Origin: an uncultured Sutterella sp. | GTDB lineage: Bacteria > Pseudomonadota > Gammaproteobacteria > Burkholderiales > Burkholderiaceae_F | Length of the DNA: 10,901 nucleotides | Assembly: GCA_905192805.1 (NCBI GenBank) | Contig: CAJJMF010000077.1 | Coordinates: 1 to 10,901, forward strand | Reading direction: 5' to 3' | In this document: piece after piece, positions 6,869-10,901 of the stretch | Layout of the letters: each line of letters opens with the position of its first letter | Position numbering within the stretch: the stretch's first letter is position 1 | Notes under the pieces: model-generated | The model's database searches: none | What the model was told of the DNA's origin: nothing | The model's input: only the letters and a program-made list of their open reading frames with translations | Translations under genes and position numbers: made by a program

Positions 6869-7921
6869 CTACGGTTCAATCGGGTGTGCCGATTTCTCAA
6901 TGAAGCAGGCATCCCCATAGCTAAAGAAACGATATTTTTGGGCCACGGCATGACGGTAGGCTTGCAAAATGCGTTCGCGTCCCACCAAAGCACTCACCAA
7001 CATCACTAAGGTGGATTTGGGTAAATGGAAGTTGGTAATCAGGGCATCTACGATCTTAAAGGTATAGCCCGGCATAATAAAGAGCGCCGTATCGCGAGAA
7101 CCCGCTTGCACGTGCCCGAGTCGATCCGCAGCACTTTCGAGGGTGCGAAGCGAGGTGGTACCGACGGCGATCACACGGCGTCCCGCGGCTTTCGCGTCGT
7201 TAATGCGTTGGGCAACGGACTCTGGCATGTGATACCACTCCGAGTGCATATGGTGTTCGGAGAGATTTTCGACACGCACCGGCTGGAACGTACCGGCCCC
7301 GACATGGAGCGTCACGTATTCAATATCCACCCCTTTGTCGGCCAAACGCTGAAGAAGCGCATCGGTGAAGTGCAACCCAGCCGTGGGCGCAGCCACGGCG
7401 CCCGGGTGTTTGGCATACACCGTCTGGTAGCGACTCTCATCGGCCTTATCGGCCGCATGGGTAATGTAAGGGGGTAACGGGACTTTCCCTAAACGCTCCA
7501 AGATGTCTAAAACAGGCGCCTCAAAGCGTAGCTGGAAAAATTGCCCTTCACGGCCCATCACTTCGGCCTGAGCGCTTAAGTCGCCCGAGACAAACGTCAA
7601 CAAACTCCCCGCCTTGGGCGTTTTGCTCGTACGCAACATCGCGATCGCTTCGCGTTCACCCGTTACGCGCTCAATGAGCGCCTCGACTTGACCCCCCGTT
7701 GGTTTATGACCAAATAGGCGTGCTTTAATCACACGCGTGTCATTCGCAACGAGTAAATCACCTGGGCGAAGGAAGGATTCAATATCAGTAAAAACGCAGT
7801 CCTCAATCACCGCATCATTAATATGAAGGAGTCGCGAGGAGGAACGATCGGCAAGGGGGTATTGGGCAATGAGCTCTTCGGGGAGCTCAAAATCAAAATC
7901 AGAAAGATGCTGTTCTTGCAT
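6869..7921 (-). CDS. queA: S-adenosylmethionine:tRNA ribosyltransferase-isomerase QueA, 350 aa
   Basis: QueA transfers and isomerises the ribosyl group of S-adenosylmethionine onto preQ1-modified tRNA to form epoxyqueuosine. Conserved parts visible include the N-terminal SDFDFELPEELIAQYP and LLVANDTRVIKARLFG. Further along are the YAKHPGAVAAPTAGLHFT block, HVGAGTFQPVR and the C-terminal ITNFHLPKSTLVMLVSAL. The open frame extends 38 codons further upstream, but ATG 7921 begins exactly where the family's N-terminus begins, and the extension would overlap the predicted promoter at 7965-7993. The ribosome binding site is weak (GGCCGG). The length is close to E. coli QueA (356 aa). It is the first gene of the leftward block and ends 12 bases before tgt, whose Shine-Dalgarno directly follows its stop codon. 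I looked for a preQ1 riboswitch in the leader and saw none. Confidence 0.97.
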   Translation of the reverse strand: MQEQHLSDFDFELPEELIAQYPLADRSSSRLLHINDAVIEDCVFTDIESFLRPGDLLVANDTRVIKARLFGHKPTGGQVEALIERVTGEREAIAMLRTSKTPKAGSLLTFVSGDLSAQAEVMGREGQFFQLRFEAPVLDILERLGKVPLPPYITHAADKADESRYQTVYAKHPGAVAAPTAGLHFTDALLQRLADKGVDIEYVTLHVGAGTFQPVRVENLSEHHMHSEWYHMPESVAQRINDAKAAGRRVIAVGTTSLRTLESAADRLGHVQAGSRDTALFIMPGYTFKIVDALITNFHLPKSTLVMLVSALVGRERILQAYRHAVAQKYRFFSYGDACFIEKSAHPIEP

Positions 7922-7964
7922 GGCTGTACCGGCCAAAAAGTAGAATGAATTGAAAAGACGGGTG

Positions 7965-7993
7965 ATTGTAGCGAACTCAGCGTCATTTGTCTC
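7965..7993 (-). promoter_or_regulatory. Predicted sigma70 promoter of queA-tgt
   Basis: On the minus strand a -10 box TACAAT (7970-7965, 5/6) lies 17 bases after GAGACA (7993-7988, 4/6). The start point would be near 7958, leaving a leader of about 37 bases. A small perfect hairpin CGAGAG/CTCTCG (8000-8015) sits just upstream of the -35 box. Confidence 0.5.
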
Positions 7994-8044
7994 TTTTCGC
8001 GAGAGGTTTCTCTCGACTGTCGCTCTACCCACCAATCATGTCCG

Positions 8045-8064
8045 TTCGTAACAATCGTTACGAA
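8045..8064. promoter_or_regulatory. Perfect 8+8 inverted repeat, candidate operator
   Basis: TTCGTAAC and GTTACGAA are exact inverse complements separated by AATC. The dyad is about 52 bases upstream of the queA -35 box. Neither arm is in a gene and no T-run follows, so a protein-binding site is more likely than a terminator. Its size and 4-base spacer suit a dimeric helix-turn-helix repressor such as a TetR- or MarR-type protein, but I cannot name the regulator. Confidence 0.4.
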
Positions 8065-8211
8065 ACCTAGCTTGCTACCTCTGCACCCTCCAACGCCCCA
8101 GACCATCTTCAAACCCGATCTTTGACATCATCACACTAAATGCTGTTTATATACTCAATTAAACAAAGCCACCAAAAAACAATGCCGAATTCTTAATTCA
8201 TACTTAATAAA

Positions 8212-8226
8212 TGAGAATGGTTCTCA
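8212..8226. promoter_or_regulatory. Fur box
   Basis: TGAGAATGGTTCTCA is a perfect 6+6 palindrome with three central bases. It matches 12 of the 14 defined positions of the 7-1-7 Fur consensus TGATAATnATTATCA. It lies a few bases upstream of a -35-like TTGACC and is flanked by AT-rich DNA. Iron-loaded Fur bound here would be expected to repress the plus-strand promoter(s) leading into the structured RNA region. The nearest long plus-strand gene, yjgA, is not a usual Fur target, which favours the RNA as the target. Confidence 0.7.
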
Positions 8227-8230
8227 ATAC

Positions 8231-8244
8231 TTGACCTAAATCAA
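8231..8244. promoter_or_regulatory. FNR/Anr-type box
   Basis: TTGAC-CTAA-ATCAA matches the FNR/Anr consensus TTGAT-N4-ATCAA at 9 of 10 positions. It starts 5 bases after the Fur box. Its centre (8237.5) overlaps the -35 box of the first candidate promoter and is about 82 bases upstream of the start predicted for the second. It could therefore repress the former or activate the latter when oxygen is low. Confidence 0.55.
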
Positions 8245-8258
8245 ATCCCGAGTAAATT
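8231..8258 (+). promoter_or_regulatory. Candidate promoter 1 for the structured RNA
   Basis: TTGACC (8231-8236, 5/6) is followed after 16 bases by TAAATT (8253-8258, 4/6), with a start near 8265. The -35 box is inside the FNR-type box and next to the Fur box. The -10 box lies between the arms of a short dyad, TCCCGA (8246-8251) and TCGGGA (8261-8266). Confidence 0.35.
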
Positions 8259-8283
8259 AGTCGGGAATTTGAGGAATACCTTA

Positions 8284-8312
8284 TTGATTTACTCAAGTAT
8301 TAGGGGTATAGT
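8284..8312 (+). promoter_or_regulatory. Candidate promoter 2 for the structured RNA
   Basis: TTGATT (8284-8289, 4/6) is followed after exactly 17 bases by TATAGT (8307-8312, 5/6). The start would be near 8319, immediately before the first stem-loop. The spacing is ideal, and this is the better placed of the two candidates. Confidence 0.45.
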
Positions 8313-8318
8313 TACTCT

Positions 8319-8483
8319 CAACAGGAAACGAGATGCAACCAACACAACTGCCATGGGGTCGGCAGGGTTGCAAAGAAACAGAAGCTTGGAACTGTTTCAC
8401 AAAAGTGCTTTTCTCCGGCACACAAGTTTCCGGAACCATAAAAGCGGATGAGTTTGACAGGGCTCATCCGCTTTTTCTTTTTT
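8319..8483 (+). ncRNA. Candidate structured small RNA (Fur/FNR-flanked), about 165 nt
   Basis: Between candidate promoter 2 and a strong terminator, four stem-loops follow each other. Stem A is GCAACC (8335-8340) with GGTTGC (8366-8371), continued by CTGCC (8348-8352) with GGCAG (8361-8365), a 7-base bulge on the 5' side and a G-rich loop. Stem B is GAAACAG (8375-8381) with CTGTTTC (8392-8398). Stem C is TCCGG (8414-8418) with CCGGA (8430-8434). Stem D is the terminator at 8441-8474. No convincing protein is encoded before the terminator. Fur-controlled RNAs of this size (RyhB, PrrF, NrrF) are known, but I see no sequence likeness to them. A cis-acting leader of yjgA is the alternative, though the terminator leaves about 105 bases before yjgA. 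A start at promoter 1 would make it about 220 nt. Confidence 0.4.
8441..8483 (+). terminator. Strong intrinsic terminator before yjgA
   Basis: AAAGCGGATGAG (8441-8452) pairs perfectly over 12 bases with CTCATCCGCTTT (8463-8474) around a 10-base loop. TTCTTTTTTT follows directly. No annotated long gene ends upstream on this strand, so it must end a short transcript arising in the queA-yjgA gap. This is the main evidence that the region above is an RNA gene or a leader. On the minus strand the hairpin is followed by only four T. Confidence 0.85.
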
Positions 8484-8590
8484 CCCCGTCCCGCATACCC
8501 ACGCTCGGGCGAGCAAATAAGAAAAATCAGGTGCATAAGCGAGCGCGCCTCGGTATTATTAGGGCAAGTTTTTTACTTTCAACTATCCGT

Positions 8591-9154
8591 ATGGCACAAG
8601 AAAATTACGATGACGAGGACTGGGAAGATCTGGGTCCGTCAAAATCTCAACTCAAACGTGAACAAAATGCCCTGCAAGAGTTAGGGCGTGAAATGACCAA
8701 ATTGGGCGACGAACAGCTCAAGCGCATCGGGCTACCCGAAGAGGTGTACGTCGAAATTCTCGAATTTCGTCGTATGAAGAGTTTTGGGGCACAGCGCCGT
8801 CAGTTGCAATTAATTGGCAAAAAGATGCGTCACATGGATCCCGTGGCCGTGCGTGAAGCCATCGACCGAGCAACAGGGGAATCGCGTGCGGCGGTGGCTT
8901 TGTTGCATCGTTGCGAGACCCTGCGTGACACCATGATTGAATCCGATGACGCCGTCACGAAATTCATCAAGCAACATCCTGAAGCTGATATTCCTCAACT
9001 GCGTACATTAGTTCGTAATGCCCGTAAGGAAAAAAGCCTCAATAAACCGCCAAAAAGCGCTCGAGAACTCTACCGCTACTTGCATGATTTGCTCGAAGAA
9101 CCGTTAGCGCTCGTTAAATCTGACGAGGACGAAGAGAGCGACGACGCTCAGTAA
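8591..9154 (+). CDS. yjgA: Ribosome-associated protein YjgA/DarP (DUF615), 187 aa
   Basis: This family (E. coli YjgA, renamed DarP) binds late precursors of the large ribosomal subunit and promotes their assembly. The sequence has an acidic N-terminus (YDDEDWEDLG), then the conserved SKSQLKREQNALQELG and the block RRMKSFGAQRRQLQLIGKKMR (about 58-78). The signature LRTLVRNARKEKSLNKPPKSARELYRYL (137-164) is near the end, and the tail is strongly acidic. The length equals E. coli (183 aa). ATG 8591 gives exactly the family N-terminus. It lacks a visible Shine-Dalgarno sequence; the 20 bases before it are T/C-rich. The frame stays open 86 codons further upstream, through the terminator, which I do not accept as coding. 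A weak -10 box TATTAT (8554-8559) could start a short leader. The stop codon overlaps the start of a small ORF before mogA. Confidence 0.95.
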   Translation: MAQENYDDEDWEDLGPSKSQLKREQNALQELGREMTKLGDEQLKRIGLPEEVYVEILEFRRMKSFGAQRRQLQLIGKKMRHMDPVAVREAIDRATGESRAAVALLHRCETLRDTMIESDDAVTKFIKQHPEADIPQLRTLVRNARKEKSLNKPPKSARELYRYLHDLLEEPLALVKSDEDEESDDAQ

Positions 9155-9273
9155 TGGATCGTACTCATCCTGCTGACAAGAACTGTTTTAACGACGTGTG
9201 GACGCAAGGGGCAGCAGGTAATCTCGCACCGGCTCACGCCCCAGCGCCACTCGTGTTAGGAGTGACACTATGA
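9154..9273 (+). CDS. Possible 39-aa ORF bridging yjgA and the mogA fusion
   Basis: ATG 9154 overlaps the yjgA stop as TAATG, and its TGA (9271-9273) overlaps the start of the next gene as ATGA, so the ORF fills the gap exactly. The product would be 39 aa with one Cys, two Trp-neighbourhood acidic residues in the first half and an Ala/Pro-rich, then hydrophobic end (LVLGVTL). No independent ribosome binding site is seen; translation would depend on re-initiation after yjgA, and could couple yjgA to mogA. I recognise no family. The double overlap is suggestive but may be chance. Confidence 0.3.
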   Translation: MDRTHPADKNCFNDVWTQGAAGNLAPAHAPAPLVLGVTL

Positions 9274-10772
9274 AACCACCACGCAGCACAGAAAACGAAT
9301 TGATTCTTGGGCTTGTCTCGGTCTCTGACCGGGCGAGTCAAGGGATCTATGAGGATGAAGGCATCCCCTCTTTAGAGGCTTGGTGCAAAAAAGCCATCAC
9401 GAACCCCATCAAAATCCACAAGCGTTTAATTCCGGACGAACAGTTTCACATTGAAAAAACGCTTCGCGAACTGGTCGATATCATCGGTTGCGATCTGATC
9501 CTTACCACAGGAGGAACGGGCCCGGCACGTCGTGATGTGACACCGGAAGCCACGCTCGCCGTAGCCACCCGCGAAATGCCAGGCTTTGGTGAACAAATGC
9601 GCGCCATTTCGGGGCACTTTGTCCCGACGGCTATTCTGTCCCGCCAAGTCGCTGTGTTGCGTGAGACACCCGATCATGCGGCCTTAATCATCAATTTACC
9701 GGGTCGTCCGAAAGCGATTGCTGAAACATTGGAAGGGCTCAAGGACGAATCAGGCAAATCGATTGTCAATGGGATTTTTGCTGCGGTTCCCTACTGCATC
9801 GACCTCATCGGCGGGCCCTATATTGAGACGCGTGAGGACGTGATCAAGGCGTTCCGTCCCAAAAACGCCATCAAACCGAAGGCCAATGCTCCCAAGGAAA
9901 CACCCGCGGACGTCAAACCCATCACACAACCCGAACCCGTTGCTCAACCCACCGTAACGTCGGAAGCCTCGAGCGTCGCTCCCAACGCCACCCCCGCCCC
10001 GAAGGCCACGGGTGTCAGTAGCACGACGAGTCCCCATCCCGCTACGGAAAAACCGAGCAGCCCGAAGGACCCTCGTGAAACGGATCCGAGTTTTGGCACA
10101 AAAGCGGCTCTGGACGATGTACTGGTCGTGCGTCCTCGCACAGCCACCAGTCTGTTGCCTGAGAAAGTGTTGATTTGGCTCCATGGCATGGGAGTGGACA
10201 ACACCGATTTTGCCTCCTTTGCTGACGATATCGTGAGTTTTGGAGGACCAGACTGTCAGGTGTATTTACCGAATGCTCCGAAACGGGTCTTAACGCGTCA
10301 TCCGCAATTCCCGTTACGTGCATGGTTCGATATCCGCGGGGATCAAATTGATGATAAGGAAGACCTCCTAGGGTTAGAAACGAGTTCACGTCGTGTACTC
10401 AGTTTGATTGCTTACCTTGAAAAAGTGGGGGTCAATCGTCAAAACATTTACTTGGGTGGTTTCTCTCAAGGGGCTGCCGTATCGCTCTTTACTGGGGTTC
10501 GCCTTGAACGTCCCCTCGGAGGGATTATTGCCTTCTCGGGTTATGTTCCCTTTGCTCGTAATGTGCCCCTCATCATGACGCAAGCGGCCCAACAAACCCC
10601 CTTCTTCATGGCACATGGGAACTTTGACTCCGTCATCTCGCCGTTAATTGCTGAACGCGGCGCGCGTGTGATTGCGGAATCGCATCCGAACTTTGCCTTC
10701 GAGCTCTATGATATGGATCATGGGTTATGCCCTGAAGAAATGCACCATTTAGCGCAATTTCTTTCGCAGTAA
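9270..10772 (+). CDS. mogA: Fusion of MogA molybdopterin adenylyltransferase and carboxylesterase-type hydrolase, 500 aa
   Basis: Residues about 10-198 are a complete MogA, which adenylates molybdopterin with ATP before molybdate insertion in the cytosol. They show VSDRASQG (18-25), IPDEQ with Asp56, TTGGTGPARRDVTPEAT (79-95) with Asp89, and REMPGFGEQMR (101-111), and stay near-identical in layout to E. coli MogA (195 aa). Residues about 200-281 are a Pro/Ala/Thr/Ser-rich linker of low complexity. Residues about 282-500 are an alpha/beta hydrolase of the carboxylesterase/acyl-protein thioesterase group. These have an oxyanion motif LIWLHGMG (301-308), the nucleophile elbow GGFSQGAA (396-403) with Ser399, Asp453 in HGNFDSV, and His484 in DMDHGLCPEE. 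Both halves keep their catalytic residues. ATG 9270 has TAGGAG 7 bases upstream. The substrate of the hydrolase is unknown. The gene is probably co-transcribed with yjgA and ends before a terminator. Confidence 0.93.
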   Translation: MKPPRSTENELILGLVSVSDRASQGIYEDEGIPSLEAWCKKAITNPIKIHKRLIPDEQFHIEKTLRELVDIIGCDLILTTGGTGPARRDVTPEATLAVATREMPGFGEQMRAISGHFVPTAILSRQVAVLRETPDHAALIINLPGRPKAIAETLEGLKDESGKSIVNGIFAAVPYCIDLIGGPYIETREDVIKAFRPKNAIKPKANAPKETPADVKPITQPEPVAQPTVTSEASSVAPNATPAPKATGVSSTTSPHPATEKPSSPKDPRETDPSFGTKAALDDVLVVRPRTATSLLPEKVLIWLHGMGVDNTDFASFADDIVSFGGPDCQVYLPNAPKRVLTRHPQFPLRAWFDIRGDQIDDKEDLLGLETSSRRVLSLIAYLEKVGVNRQNIYLGGFSQGAAVSLFTGVRLERPLGGIIAFSGYVPFARNVPLIMTQAAQQTPFFMAHGNFDSVISPLIAERGARVIAESHPNFAFELYDMDHGLCPEEMHHLAQFLSQ

Positions 10773-10810
10773 CTCCCCCTGAGCCGGGAACGATCCTGAC
10801 CAACACCCAT

Positions 10811-10850
10811 AAAAAACGCCAAATCCCACACGGGTTTGGCGTTTTGTCTT
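10811..10850 (+). terminator. Intrinsic terminator after the mogA fusion (probably bidirectional)
   Basis: AAAACGCCAAA (10813-10823) pairs over 11 bases with TTTGGCGTTTT (10835-10845). CCC/GGG pair inside it, with one bulged T and a 4-base loop. The plus strand continues GTCTT. On the minus strand the hairpin ends in six T, so it can also stop a gene entering from the right. Confidence 0.85.
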
Positions 10851-10899
10851 AAACTCCGAGTCATAAAATGAAATCTATGGCTCGGAGTTTTCATTTTTA
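10851..10899 (+). terminator. Second tandem terminator hairpin
   Basis: AAACTCCGAG (10851-10860) pairs perfectly with CTCGGAGTTT (10881-10890) around a 20-base loop and is followed by TCATTTTT. It begins directly after the first terminator and probably acts as a backup. Confidence 0.6.
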
Positions 10900-10901
10900 C
10901 G

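Noticed and set aside
7025..7477. 150-codon open frame opposite queA
   Set aside because: It lies wholly antisense to a conserved gene and has no family features or start signal of note.
7922..7960. preQ1 riboswitch in the queA leader
   Set aside because: The predicted leader is only about 37 bases and lacks the C-rich loop and A-rich tail typical of preQ1-I.
7922..8035. 38-codon upstream extension of queA
   Set aside because: The family N-terminus begins at ATG 7921 and the extension covers the predicted promoter.
8122..8155. Perfect TTGACA at 8122-8127 with a TATACT box at 8150-8155
   Set aside because: The spacer is 22 bases; the alternative TTTATA at 18 bases is a poor -10 match, so I do not call a promoter.
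8333..8590. In-frame 86-codon N-terminal extension of yjgA, with AGGAAACGAG before ATG 8333
   Set aside because: It would be translated through a 12-bp terminator hairpin with T-run, and the extension has no likeness to the family, whose N-terminus fits ATG 8591. The start signal may still serve a short peptide in the RNA, but I cannot support that.

Overview
The window is a conserved housekeeping segment from a betaproteobacterium, most likely a Burkholderiales member of the Alcaligenaceae/Sutterellaceae type. I infer this from the queA-tgt-yajC-secD-secF gene order, from yjgA (darP) lying next to mogA, from a DUF2868/DUF3482 gene pair, and from a moderate GC content that I judge by eye at about 50%. 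The assignment rests on gene order and protein resemblance remembered from these families; no search was run.

Layout. At the left edge (1-473, + strand) is the 3' end of a gene resembling the DUF2868 membrane-protein family, with a probable frameshift at a run of six T. It is followed by a complete DUF3482-type GTPase gene (578-2041, +). A tail-to-tail terminator at 2041-2080 separates this from a long minus-strand block read from right to left: queA (7921-6869), tgt (6856-5723), yajC (5609-5265), secD (4955-3063) and secF (3048-2116). queA and tgt make two enzymes of queuosine tRNA modification. yajC, secD and secF make the accessory SecDF-YajC membrane complex that assists Sec protein export. 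Predicted sigma70-type promoters lie before queA and before yajC. Between yajC and secD is an unusually long 309-base leader with two stem-loops and a possible 39-codon ORF.

The 669-base space between queA and yjgA (7922-8590) is the regulatory hot spot. It holds a perfect 8+8 dyad (8045-8064), a strong Fur-box-like palindrome (8212-8226), an FNR/Anr-like box (8231-8244), two candidate plus-strand promoters and a run of four stem-loops. The run ends in a strong intrinsic terminator (8441-8483). Together these look like a small regulatory RNA gene of about 165-220 nt controlled by iron and oxygen.

The right part is a plus-strand operon: yjgA/darP (8591-9154, ribosome assembly), a possible 39-aa ORF that overlaps both neighbours by stop/start codons (9154-9273), and a 500-aa fusion gene (9270-10772). 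The fusion joins a full-length MogA molybdopterin adenylyltransferase, through a Pro/Ala/Thr-rich linker of about 80 residues, to a complete carboxylesterase-type alpha/beta hydrolase. Two tandem terminator hairpins close the window.

The most notable items are the MogA-esterase fusion, the Fur/FNR-flanked structured RNA, the secD leader and the bridging micro-ORF. I saw no tRNA, rRNA, CRISPR array, insertion sequence or phage gene.
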